A DNA stretch of 44,522 bases, taken from assembly GCA_002224055.1 (NCBI GenBank), contig AZLU01000293.1, positions 1 to 44,522 on the forward strand, read 5' to 3'. This stretch comes from Pezizomycotina sp. ARF18. Its lineage: Eukaryota > Ascomycota. Under the pieces are notes generated by a model. The model did not search any database and was not told the DNA's origin. It was given only the letters and a program-made list of their open reading frames with translations. This document shows positions 23,901 to 34,614 of this stretch, piece after piece. Each line of letters begins with the position of its first letter. The stretch's first letter is position 1. A program made the translations under genes and the position numbers.

Positions 23901-26780
23901 CGCCTACTACGCGCCAACAGCTTCCTTCAGCGGCAGGACCGAGTGGATCTAGCACTAGCATCTGAGGACAAGGAACACGGCATTTGATCCGCCCCAGCTA
24001 GGGCCTTCACTTTATGTCGTTTTATCAACAGAAGCTATGACTCAGTCTACACCAAGGTTGATATTTGAGGTTGAGAGCCGGTAGCCTTTGCCCGCGCATT
24101 TGGCGCCAATTAATTCCATTTAACATAGATAACTAACAGCCTAAACATATTCACCAACTAGAAAAAAATATAGCCTGGTATGCGCCCAAACTACCTTGTT
24201 TTAACCATATAGTTAGTACCTTCTAAACTTATACTTTGGTCCACCCGAATGCTCATCGTACAGATTTGTTCTTATTAAAAGTTCGCGCCGCGAGCTTTCG
24301 TTCTCTAAGCTATTTAACAGCAGTTAATGAGCATCCCAAACTATATTACCAATAAAAAGTAAATGCAACACCGAATACGCCTGAGCCAGCTTGTTTAAAT
24401 CTCATATTCTTCATCTTGTGAATCTATACTTTCATGCACCCGAATCCTTTCAGGTAACATTGCCTTTCGTCAACCAACCGCCTCCAGAGGATCTATCGCC
24501 TTCTCAGATATTTAGTGGCTCTCAATGGGTAGCCCAAGCTATATCACCAATAAAAATCAAATGCAACATTTAATCCACCTAAGTTAGCTTCCTTGAAAGC
24601 TATACCTTTTATCCTGTGAATATATACTTTCATCCACCCGAAACCATTTCACGTAAGGTCCCCTTTCGCCAACCGCCCCCAGCGGCCCTTCCGCCCTCTC
24701 CGCCGTTTGGCAGCACTCACGAGTATCCCAAGCCCTATTACCATTAAAATTAAATCCAGCACTGAGTCTACTTCAACTAGCTCGTTCGAATGGTGTAATT
24801 TTTCTTTTGTGGTTTATAGCTTTGTCCACCCGATAATATCGCCTTTGGAGATTAAAAATCGCGAAACTACGGTTGAGGTCAAGAATATCTTAAACCCGAG
24901 CGGCCCCAACAACATTACGGTAGCATAAAAATTCTACTTTCAATGCAGCTTACTGCGCTCGATCGAATCATGTAACTTTTAGTCTGTGGTTATATCACTT
25001 GATCCACCCTGATAATTTTCATGCTTCAAATTAAGAATTGTGTAGTGATCACTCCCGAAGATCTCTTTAACCCACTCCAAGGTGCAACCTAAACACCAGG
25101 ACTTTATCATAAAAATTATAGCTTGCGATGCAGCTAACTGAGCTCTTCGAATGGTATAATTTCATCGTGTAGGTATATGACTTGGTCTACTCCAAAACTT
25201 CACACTTTCAAATTAAAAATCGCTAACTGAGGCTACGCCGACGATCTCTTCATATATTATACGGGTAGCTTCAACACCATCATGGTAGCATCAAAACTAT
25301 ACTCTGCAATGGCAGCTGACTGAGCTCGTTTCAGTGGGTGATCTTTTTCCCGCCTAAAGCTATAGTTTGATCTGCCCTAGATTCTACTTGACCATGCGCT
25401 CTTTAATCCGCAGTGGGGCACATAGATCTCTGGTAGTTGTAGAAATGCGGTGGATTGAATTACCTCTACAATAGAAAAAAAACTACAGGGGATCATCTGC
25501 CCCACGTAACGCTTTCCAGCGCCGTAAATTTCAAGTTCCAAAAGTGTAGGTTGAACCATATTTATTTCAAGGAAAGATAAACAAACTCCTTCTCGTACCT
25601 CTCGTACCTTGAGCTCACGAATTGATAATATAACATACTGAAAACAGCTACTCAACTTACAATCACCAATGAAATTCTGATAGCATCTTAACCGCCTCTG
25701 TGAGCTGCATTAGGAATTGGCCTTGGATTGTTGTGGTGAGGTGGTTCGCTCCACTGTTTTGTGTAATTTCAAGTTTTGAATAAAAGCTCTGCCACAGGGT
25801 GCGGAACTCGACGGATTCAAAGACTCGGTATTCCTAAACCACAATGAATAGAAAGTTCAAGAACACAATAAAAAGCACCTCGGTGAGCTGCCTTACGGAA
25901 TGTTCTCAGATTCCGTCAATTAGGTGCTTCGGGAATGCCCATTAACAACCCTGCGGTTTCAAAGCCAAAAAATAACTTCCAGGAAATGATCTGGCCTTTT
26001 GCGTGTATTTCAAACAGTCTCTGACTACCTCAAGAGAAAGAAAAGAATACGCCGTCTAACGTAGCTCACTCTCCCGCATCGAACGGTATAGTTTTTATCG
26101 TTTGATGATGGTACTTAGGACAGCACCTATTCGTCAAACGCTCTTCCAAAGCGTTCCCAACGGTATCGGCGCGGGATAATGGAACCTGGGAATATCCTAC
26201 GGATCTAAAGTCACGTTCACTGAATAAAATCTCCATATCATCGCTCACGCGCGTGAGCTGCTGTAATTCGTATATTTGAATTTCGATTGGAGGGTAGATG
26301 GGACACCACAAAATAGAGATTTTGAAAAATTTCCCAGTGGGATGGAGCCCCACATCAGATTCTCGAGATACACATTTTTCACCATGCAAAATTCTACACT
26401 TTAGCGTAAATAACTCGACAACAACCATTACTCAAGGCAAAAGAAACCCGAAGCTAGAAACTGATTGATTTGCTCTTTCGATTGGCCTACTTGAAATTAT
26501 TCGATAATACTAGTTGGGAAAACCTGTTTTGCACGCAAACATCAGTGTTGCGGTAAAAAGTCGTGATCTTCAGCTTCGGAAGTTTATCAAATCCACCGCA
26601 CCGCAAGCCAAGAAACCTTTTGTTCCCGAACCCTGAACGGAATATTCCCCCGCCTACAGACGTCATAAATTTTTTCTCTTTAAAACCGTAAAAGCTTCTT
26701 TTTGCCTTGCAAACTTCTCGAAATCCGGCAATTGAGCTTCACCACCACCACGAAACAAACGATCAATTGGTATTTAATTC

Positions 26781-26803
26781 AAAAAAAAAAAAAAAAAAAA
26801 AAA
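26781..26803 (+). promoter_or_regulatory. A23 tract ending at the exopolyphosphatase ATG
   Basis: A run of 24 A ends with the A of the start codon at 26804, so 23 A form the immediate 5' context. The preceding 150 bp have A/T-rich stretches and a CACCACCACC string but no clear TATA box. If transcribed, this would be an A-rich leader, which can favour initiation in eukaryotes. Confidence 0.6.
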
Positions 26804-28125
26804 ATGACGCTAAGGCTCACGATCCAGCAATTCCTTCAGACGGCGAAGCAGTCCTTCTCCGCCATCAAGGAGAACAAACCGGATCGGGTCATGATTGTAT
26901 CCGGGAACGAATCCGCGGGTAAACACCCTCTCTCCTCCTCCTCCTCCTCCTCTCGACCTCCTCAATCCCCCTTCAATCCACACGTATAAAACACAGAACT
27001 AACATCTCGCAGACCTCGACTCGATAACCTCATCAATCCTCCTCTCCTACATCTCCTCCTTCTCCCCAAACCCAACAACCTCCCAACCCCATACACCCAA
27101 AACGCATCTTTCTCCCCTCATAAACATCCCCCGCGACGAAATCGACCTCCGTCCAGAAGTCCTCCACCTCGCCACGAAATTCCACTTCCAAGCCTCCGAC
27201 CTATTCTTCCTCGACGACCTCCCCACCACCTCATCCTCATCCGTAATGGATAAAGTACCGTGGGTGTTAGTAGACCACAACGCACGCACCGGAAAACTAC
27301 TAGACCGCTTCGGTAATAATAGTATACCGGTATAATCGACCACCACGCTGACGAGGGGTATGCGAAAAATGCGGATCCGAGGATTATTAGTGCGGCGGGG
27401 AGTTGCTGCTCGTTGGTAACGAATTATCTTAAGGAGGGTGGGGGACGTTATCGGAGACGTTACCGGAGAACATCGATAAAAGTCTATCCGCGATGGCGAT
27501 GGTAACCTGTCTTGATCGATACGGCGAATTTAGTATCGAAGGTCACACAACACGATATTACAGCTATAGAGTATTTAATGGGGAGGAATACGGAAGTCGA
27601 TAGGGATCAATTGTACGACGAATTTAAAACTGCGAAGGGAGCTATAGATGATTTTCCGATGAGGGATTTATTACGTAAAGACTACAAAGAGTGGAAGAAG
27701 ATAACGGCGTACGACTTGGTATCGCGTCTATTGGACGGTCATTAGAGTGGATAGTGCAGCGCGACGGGCAGGAGTTATTAACGCGGTGGATAAGTGGTGT
27801 GAAGAGAGGAAGTTGGAGGTTATCGGTATTGTTTGTAATAATGGTGCGAAGAGGGGGGAGGATTATAAGAGGTTGTGCTTGGCGGGGGTTAGTGATAGGA
27901 GTAAAGATGTTGCGGGGGCGTTTGAGACGCAGGGGAAGGAAGAGTTGGCGTTGAAGAAGTTGGAGTTTGAGGTTGAGGTGGAGGGGACGTGGAGTTGGGA
28001 GCAGGGGATTTGGAGAAGAGTCGAAGGAGATTGCGCCGCTGTTGAGGGGGATTTGTGCGGGTTGTGAAGTAGGGATGAGAGGTGGAGGGTTTCTGTTTGT
28101 ATATGGTCTTTCTTGCATGTTGTGA
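26804..28125 (+). CDS. PPX1: exopolyphosphatase (DHH/DHHA2 family), frame-disrupted
   Basis: Releases phosphate from inorganic polyphosphate; the yeast homologue is cytosolic and soluble. Exon 1 (26804-26918) encodes MTLRLTIQQFLQTAKQSF and ends in VSGNESA. The intron is 26919-27012 (GTAAAC...CTAAC...CAG). Exon 2 resumes with DLDSITSSILLSY, so the joined motif is GNESADLDSI, the first DHH metal-binding motif. Next come DLFFLDDLP, PWVLVDHN and the signature IDHHADEG (27335-27360). IDTANLVSKVTQHD and the DHHA2 part (DRDQLYDEFKTAKGAI, DFPMRDLLRKDYKEW) follow, then LEWIVQRDG, WCEERKLEVIGI and a C-terminal KEIAPLLRGI. The order matches fungal PPX1 along its length. Frame changes are needed near 27333, 27440, 27508, 27690, 27790 and 28010, several beside G runs. 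The true stop is 28067 or 28125 depending on the last shift. It is convergent with the XRCC4-like gene, about 210 bp apart. Confidence 0.85.
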
Positions 28126-28333
28126 AGATCACGGTAGTCAATTGGTTGTATATTTAAATTCAATACCCTTCATCTGTGAGGGCTTTCTCTCCTCGAATAA
28201 ACAATAAGGCTATAAAAGCAATGCATGCGTATCCACTAATGATCCAACCATTTAATAAACAAAACCTCCGGTAGAGCAAAAGGAAATATCCCATAGACAA
28301 AAGAGAAGTTGGTACGTTGATCAAGGTGATCAA

Positions 28334-29823
28334 TTAAAGCTCATCGTCCCCATCATCAGTATCCGCCTCCATCGTCCCGCTCTCCTGCATATCTTCATCC
28401 GCATCTCCACCTTCCTTCTCCGATTCCTCTTCCGATTTAACCTGCGTCGTCGGCGGACTAACGCTCCTCTTCGCTTTCCTTTACCCTTACGCGTCGGAGG
28501 ACTAACGCTCCTCTTGCCCTTCGCTTGTGCTTTTCCTTTTCCTTTGGATTTGGAGGAGGCGGGGGAGGACTAGCGCCTTCATCGTCCGTCGTCTCGTCGT
28601 CGTCGTGCTCCGGCGTAGCCCTCCCCGTCATGCTCACGTCCGAATCGCTCGGCGTCGCGTTATCCTCGCTTAATTCCTTCTCCGCCTCCAACTGTAGTTC
28701 TTCTGCAGTCTTGCTTGCCTTCCGCTTTAATTTCTGCCTCGGTTCTTCATCCTCACTTTCCTCCTCTTCTACATCCGCCCCCGCGACACCGAAAATCTCC
28801 CCGCCGACTTTCGCACTACGCATTACATCGCGTAACTTCTGCTTCTTCTCGTTGAGTAATTCCGTAAAACGGAGTATTAATCTCTTTTCCGATTCTGTTT
28901 TTGCGGAAATGAAGGATTCGATTTGTGCCGTTAGTCGGTCGTTTTCGGTTTGCAGGTGGGACGCGCGGAGTTCGGATTCGCGGAGGGAGGTGGAGAGAGC
29001 GTCCTTTTCGACGCAGGAGGAGGATAGCCAGGACCAGAGTTCTACTTCGACGTCGCCGGTGGGGATGTGGAGGGTGCCCAGGCGCCGTTTTATGCCGTTG
29101 ACGTTTTCTAGTATTGCGAACTGGTAGATGGTGTTTTAGCTCATGGATCTATCGAAACACAAAAATGGAAAAAAAAAAAGAAAAGAAAAACGCTCTTGGG
29201 GGGGGGGGGGGGAGGGAAAAAAACGAGGGAAATGGCGACGGGGTTGCGAAGGGAGAACGAAATATACCTCGATATTGCTATTCTTGATGTTCGCGAATAC
29301 TTCAACTTTCCCCAGCCAAACCTTATCTTCCTCTTCGGGGTCGTTTAGTAGAACAGCTCGTAGGACCGACTTCCATTCTTCGTCCGTTTGTTCTGACGAA
29401 GATTCTTTGAGGCGGTTTGTTTTCGATTCCTTCACTGCAGAAAATTCGCTTGTATTAGTATTTTTCTTTCTTTTTTTTTTTTTGTTTGGTCGAATCGCCT
29501 GTCTCCCTGCAACCATCGCGCCTTTATTGCGCCATCCTCGCACCATCATCAAAAAAAAAAAAGGGCCGGAAATCGCCGATCCAACCAAAAATCGGCGGGC
29601 AAACAAAAATTTCCCTCCATCGAAACAAGGGAAGGAAGGGATTTTTTTACTTACGTAAGAAAACGTATCCGTTCTCCCCTTCCGTCGCCGTAATCTCGAC
29701 GTTCAGCTTTATCGTTTCGGCGGTCGGACGGGCGTGGAGGATAACGTTCCAGCTGTCTTCAGCGACGTCGGTGGGGCGGGTTCCGTGGCGGGGAGCACGG
29801 ATGATTTTGGCTTTGCGGGGCAT
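28334..29823 (-). CDS. XRCC4/Lif1-like non-homologous end-joining factor
   Basis: The family scaffolds DNA ligase IV in the nucleus during double-strand break joining. ATG at 29823 (MPRKAKIIRAPRHG). Exon 1 is 29823-29655; intron 1 is 29654-29435 (GTAAGT...TACTAATAC...CTGCAG); exon 2 is 29434-29268; intron 2 is 29267-29121 (GTATAT...CTACCAG); exon 3 runs to the stop. The head domain (exons 1-2 and early exon 3, WNVILHARPTAETIKLNVEI, WLGKVEVFANIKN) leads into a long helix. SAKTESEKRLILRFTELLNE, then KKQKLRDV, matches the XRCC4 stalk pattern SAK...E...RF...LLNEKK closely. The tail is acidic and Ser/Pro-rich, with KRSVSPPT occurring twice in the corrected frame and a DDGDDEL end. Frame changes are needed at about 28555-28575 (G-rich run in GGAGGAGGCGGGGGAGG) and 28475-28486. 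The stop at 28334-28336 assumes both. Head and stalk read without breaks. Confidence 0.82.
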
Positions 29824-30739
29824 TGTTTTTCGGTGAGAAGGGAGGTTGTGAGGAATTGAGGCTTTCGATCCGGGTGAAGATGAAGGTCGGTGATGCTGTA
29901 AAAGCAGAAGAGAGTCTTTTGATTGGTCAATTGGCGATGGAGATGTGATAGGAGATGTGATGAAGTTTAGCGTCCTTGCAGATGTGACGAGATTGTGAAA
30001 AAGGAATTGGCGTCTGTGGAGATTAAAAAGGGGAACGGGCGATGATCGATGATGAAGACGGGATAGGTTGGAGGTGACGCAAAATTTAAAAAAAAAAAAA
30101 AAAAGGCAGATTTGTTAGGCGTAAAATGGTAATTAAATTAATTATCGTGGTCATGTGAACACGTGTACGCGTTCGTGCGTGAGTCAGCCTTGCTATCCAG
30201 TCAATTTTCCTAATCCGGCAAGTGGCAGTGCTATTAGCCGGGCCCGGGTGGCGCAATAACTAATTTTCCGATACAGCACAAGCCACGGAATAATTCAATA
30301 AATATTTAAATATATTTTAATTTTATTATTTCATTCAACGCCGAAGCTGAAGGATCGCGAGATAGGCTGTGCAGGATATGGAGATGATTCATAAGGTTGA
30401 TTTTGGGGTACACTTGTTTATTTAAAGCAGAAGATTCCCTTCGTTTTGCAAAGAAATGTCAAAGTGTTTCGAAGAATATCGAAACAGGTGCAAGGAATAT
30501 TATATATATTCGAAGGTATTTTTTCTTTCGTCCTTCACGTTTTGAAGATCGCGAGATCGTTGAGAAGCCTTCGTTCCTGTCGCCGAGAAGTTTGCCTGAG
30601 AAACCTTTCACCTCTAGTCGCTCAAAGGAATATCTTAAGAGCTAGAGATACCGCGCAGAAGTAAGTGACCAGCCAGTGCCGCCAAAAGAAGCAACGTCAG
30701 TCTCTGGCGTGATTTTTCCGCTGCGGAATATTAGCAGCG
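29824..30739. other. intergenic between XRCC4-like and F-box genes
   Basis: It contains the XRCC4-like promoter side, an A17 run at 30088-30104, and an AT-rich stretch near 30300-30330. An open frame at 30397-30645 has no motifs. No gene recognised. Confidence 0.5.
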
Positions 30740-30782
30740 AAAAAAAAAAAAAAAAAAAAAAAAAACTTTTTTTTTTTTTTTT
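30740..30782. repeat. A26-C-T16 near-palindrome
   Basis: Twenty-six A, one C, then sixteen T. The arms can pair as a perfect A/T hairpin of at least 16 bp. It lies about 100 bp upstream of the F-box gene TATA box. Confidence 0.85.
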
Positions 30783-30877
30783 AATAAATAATTTTCGTAA
30801 CCGATCAACGCCGACGTAGTAAATTCGGTAATTATTTCTGAGCTTCGCATACTAAAACCGGATTACTAGGCGCGAAC

Positions 30878-30887
30878 TATAAATATC
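30878..30887 (+). promoter_or_regulatory. TATA box and leader of F-box gene
   Basis: CTATAAATAT is followed by a C/A-rich leader (repeats of CCTTCAAACCTTCAATCAAA, then AAGGAGAAGAAG) and CT-rich sequence up to the ATG at 31075. This layout suggests a strong promoter with a leader of about 160 nt. The start site is inferred. Confidence 0.6.
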
Positions 30888-31074
30888 CCAAGCCTCCCCA
30901 TTCTCGAAACCCTCCACAAACCTTCAAACCTTCAATCAAACACAAGGAGAAGAAGAGTCAATCAAAAGAAAGGAGACGAGAAAGTTTTTACTATCAGAGA
31001 GTTATCTTGAAAGATCTTTTCTTTTTCATCTGAATTCCATCTCAGTTCATCTCTTGACGAACCTTGACGAAGTC

Positions 31075-32665
31075 ATGGTTTCCTCGATTTTCTCCAATGG
31101 CGCTGAGGCTTCGTCTGATGAAGCTCTCACGTTGTCAAACGAGGTTACGGTTCCCGAAGTTGAAGCCTCGTCCTCTACTACGAGTACCCCCAGGAAGCGC
31201 GTCCGCCGTGCGAAAGGGCCCGAAGACGAATTTCGCTCGAAAGCTAAAATCCCGGCTAAAATGGAAATCAAGCTCCGGGAAACCCGAAAGAAGCCGTGGT
31301 ACCTGAACGACCCGAACCTGATCAATTCCGCCAAAATGGACATCGACAAGTACGACGTCGCTGAGAAAGCGTACGTCAAAGCCTGGGAGGAAGCTGAAGA
31401 AAAGGCCCTGAAGGAAATCGAACGTATCGAAAAGGAGCAGGAGGCCGCCATGCTCGAGGCAGAGGGAGGAGGTGAAGGTGGATCTGAGGAGAAGGATAAG
31501 AAGAGGATGAGCCAGGTTCAGAAGAAGAAGATCATTACCGCAATGCATACTGGCAAGGCCATATACGTCGGAAGCTTTCTTAAGTTCAAAGCGGACCTGG
31601 GCGCCTCAAGGGTGTCCCCCCGAGATCTTCGAACAGATCGCCAAGGATTTGCCTTACCTTGAAGATATCATCTCGTTCGTCAACACTTGCCGTACCACTC
31701 GCAACGTCCTCGGCAACAACAACAGGCACTTCTGGTTCAGCGTTGGCAAGAGTCGTTCGGGAAAGCACCCGAAGTTTCAGGCGGACTTTGACAAGAAGTT
31801 TAATTACTTCAAGTTTGTCAAGAAGGTCGCGGGCATCGAAGGCAGGAGCATGACCTGCTACCTTTGCTTTTCCAAGGACTCCGACACCAATCTGTACGAG
31901 GTCTTGTATGAGGAGAGGGAGATGAGGCTTGCAAAACGTGCCTCAACGACAATATCGATTGTAAGACTTCTTCCCCTTTTAATTTCCTCCCTCCCCTCTT
32001 CGCTTTGCAACCTGGAGGCATCAACTGACCGAAAAACCCTTCAGGTCTCAGTACCGTCAGGTGCATTCCAGGGTTGGATACCGACGGTCTCCACACTTTC
32101 AAAATAGATCAGGATAGCAAGCTCAAAAGCAACGCCAGGAAGCATTCCATCTTGAACAGGACAGCGTCACCCGCCGACTTTATGTTTGGAAGCCGATGGT
32201 CGAGCGCCTGCTTTTCAAAACCTACCCTTGCAAGTCTTACGACGATATCCTCGACGACACCGACGCAAACCGCGACGAATACGAGCAGAAGCTTCAGGAA
32301 GCCAGGGAGGCCGCCGAGTCGGAACTGGTCAAGGCCGCCATCAAGCAGGGAGAGCCGTCTACAAGGGCATCATGGCCATGAAGGACGCAGTGAAGCTTGA
32401 CGGCCCCCCAAAACCGGACAAATCAAACCCTACGCCGACCTCGTGGAACCGGTCGCCGTCGCCGTCGCCGAGAAAACCGGATACTGTCCTTCCGCACCAC
32501 GTCATTCAGGCATTCTCCAGGATGGCGAGTGAATGGTACAAGAGACACATCGCCACCACACGCCAGTATGGCAAGCCTATGGAAAAGGTCAAGGAGGACC
32601 AGATCGCGAGGTGGACGGCTGAGATGTGCCTTGAAGAGATCGTCAAGTCTTCTCACCGCTTCTGA
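31075..32665 (+). CDS. F-box protein with paired Cys motifs, frame-disrupted
   Basis: Predicted substrate adaptor of an SCF ubiquitin ligase; the target is unknown. The N-terminal 170 residues are charged and partly coiled-coil (EKAYVKAWEEAEEKALKEIE) with a basic TPRKRVRRAK patch. After a frame change at a C6 run (31616-31621) comes an F-box-like segment: PPEIFEQIAKDLPYLEDIIS then FVNTCRTTRNVL. HFWFSVGKSRSGKHPKF follows, then CYLC and, about 25 residues later, CKTC (needs a shift near 31928), a possible zinc-binding pair. The intron is 31961-32044 (GTAAGA...CTGAC...TTCAG). Exon 2 has VRCIPGLDTDGLHTFK, then after a shift near 32150 RRLYVWKPMVERLLFKTYP and a helical DEYEQKLQEAREAAES region; after another near 32355, a C-terminal WYKRHIATTRQYGKPMEKVK and stop. 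It is related to the broken copy at 39192-40306, which shares FW-x-VGKSRS, GLDT, YVWKP-VER and the intron position. Confidence 0.7.
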
Positions 32666-34614
32666 AGAGCCAAGCCAAACCTCAACAAGACTGATTGTTT
32701 GGGATGCTTGGTGGTTACTCCATTCTCTTTCCATCTGCTACTTTTTTCTTCCTTATGGATTTCTTTCTCTACTGGCGTTTTCTTAAAATGGGTTTCCTTT
32801 CTTTCACCGCGTCAACAATTTTTTTTTCTATTTCTTTACTTAACACAGGAACGCAAAATCATGTTTGGGAACGGCTAAAATATGGCTGATCTGTTTTTCT
32901 TTTCAATGCTAACAAACAAAAGAAACGAACATGTTATTACTTACTTCTTTTACAAGCGGTCCTGTATCTTTTTACTTTTTCTTTACATGTTTCACACGAT
33001 GTTCATTTCTTTCTTTCCTACTTCTTTTTCATTATAACAAAAATTGCTGGCTTTTTATTAATAATATAGGTTTATTCGGAATTATACGAACTGTTCTTTT
33101 CTTCCTTTTCATCTTGTCTTTGTTTTTTCTTTCTTCTTCTTTATTACCACCTCTGCTTTTCTTTTCTCCTTGATTTTTAGCAGAGGCGTTTCAGCGTTTA
33201 GGAGATTGTAGTCTTTAAATATTACTATGGAACAATTTTTTCTTTTCTATCGTTGTTTCGATCGCTTTGCGTTCTTCCTTTCTTCATTACTTCAGTATTC
33301 GTTTTCCGTGCGTTTTTTTTTCTTTGTTTCGCGCTTGTTTTGCTATGACGGATCATGAAACATTTTTTGCATTTCAGCGCTTTTTGCGAGCCATACGTTG
33401 CTTTGTTTCGTCTTTTGTTTTATCTATACCTCATTTTGCTCTTTCTCCTCCTGCTTCACCATTCTTACTTTGCAAACAGCTGCTTTTTTGCTCACCTCCT
33501 CCTTTGCTTGCAAACGTTAACCTCCATCCTTACTCCAATATTACTACAACCTCTAAAAAAAAAAAAAAAAAAAAAAAAAGAAAAGAAACGAATGTATTCC
33601 GACTTCTTTAGCATAGATCTGTACTCACACGGTTTGTTTACACTGCTTCCATCTCGTCTTTTTTTTTTTTCTTTTTTTTAAACACGATTAGTCTCTTTTT
33701 AAGCAAAAGTAGCTCGCCCTTCTTCCTCCTTCATTGGTTCTTCCTACTTCCATCCTTTCTTCGTTCCTTGTTCGTAGCTTTTTCATGATTTTTTTGGGAG
33801 GCGTTTTATTTGGGAAATAATAAATTGTATATTAGCACTTGATTTTTCTTTATTATTCTGTACTTCTAGGAGAAATTATATATCAATCGAAGTTGTGATT
33901 GGTGTTTTATAAACAAAAAAAAAAAAAAAATGGACCTCTCTATACCGTAGAAACCGGCGACTACTATCTAATAAGCAAACCCATTGAACAAGCAACGTTG
34001 CTTAGTTTTTCAATTCTGCTCAAATAAATGTAAGCAACAGGCTTTTTACATTGGTAAATATATGAACAATATCGATAAACGAGACCTATTGTATCATCGA
34101 CCTCGTCCTATGAGCATGTTGCTTAATATCTGAAATTTGCGCTAATTTCTACGGTACCTCTTGTATGTCGCTTGCAGCTTGGGGAATGAATTACCAGATA
34201 AAGAAATCCCGCTGACATCGATATCCGGAACATCCGTTCGTTTCATAAAAAATCGGTGGTTTAGAACGTCCAGCGGTTAGAATTTAACCTTTTTGGCGCT
34301 CGTCTGTCTAGTATTCGCGGCCAGTAGTAATCTCTTACAGTATGTGTATTTTCTCCATCCAGCTTCTCTAAACAAAAAAAATCATGAGAAGTAAAAAGTT
34401 TTAAAGACGTTAGTGGCGCTTTGTTGGGGGTACGCTGAAGGGATATTTGCACTGATTTGTGAGGTTAAGGAAGAAAAACACCCCCGGGCAGTTGTGTCAC
34501 CGATATAGTGTGGGTTCCTGATTATCCGCTGTTTTCCGTGCGTTTCGTCGATGTATGGATTTTGTATAAAATACTCTTCCCTCCCCCCCCCCTCTTTTTC
34601 CCTTTGAGATCGCG
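32666..34614. other. intergenic, T-rich 3' flank of F-box gene
   Basis: From 32700 to 33860 the plus strand is strongly T/C-rich, as in fungal 3' UTRs but unusually long. It has A25 at 33555-33579 and A16 at 33915-33930. Open frames here are low-complexity Phe/Leu/Ser products and are not credible genes. 34000-34560 shows nothing; 34580-34607 is a C/T tract just before the receptor start. Confidence 0.6.

Larger units (their letters stand above)
20400..26500 (+). repeat. degenerate tandem array, period about 188 bp
   Basis: Four short boxes recur in fixed order. Box 1 is TAGCTCGTTTGAATGG-like (for example 23069, 23245, 23430, 24776, 25140, 25320). Box 2 is ACTTGATCCACCCGA-like (20506, 20705, 21081, 22732, 22920, 23110, 23290, 23667, 23862, 24237, 24434, 24632, 24817, 25000, 25182, 25367). 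Box 3 is AAATCGCGAAAC...GGTTGAACCATTCTCAAC-like (22575, 22770, 22950, 24855). Box 4 is ACCAATAAAAAG-AAATGCAAC-like (23205, 24347, 24543, 24737). From 22169 to 25367 seventeen steps average 188 bp. Units are strongly diverged, so the array is old. It ends about 300 bp before the exopolyphosphatase start. The left edge is fuzzy. No coding sequence is seen inside. Confidence 0.8.

Noticed and set aside
26066-26428. 120-codon minus-strand open frame
   Set aside because: Overlaps the end of the 188-bp array and has no motif.
20400-26500. decayed transposon as the source of the array
   Set aside because: No integrase, reverse transcriptase or transposase motif, no terminal repeats, and the regular 188-bp period suits a satellite better.
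32695-33681. several plus-strand open frames
   Set aside because: Translations of T/C-rich 3' flank (Phe/Leu/Ser low complexity).
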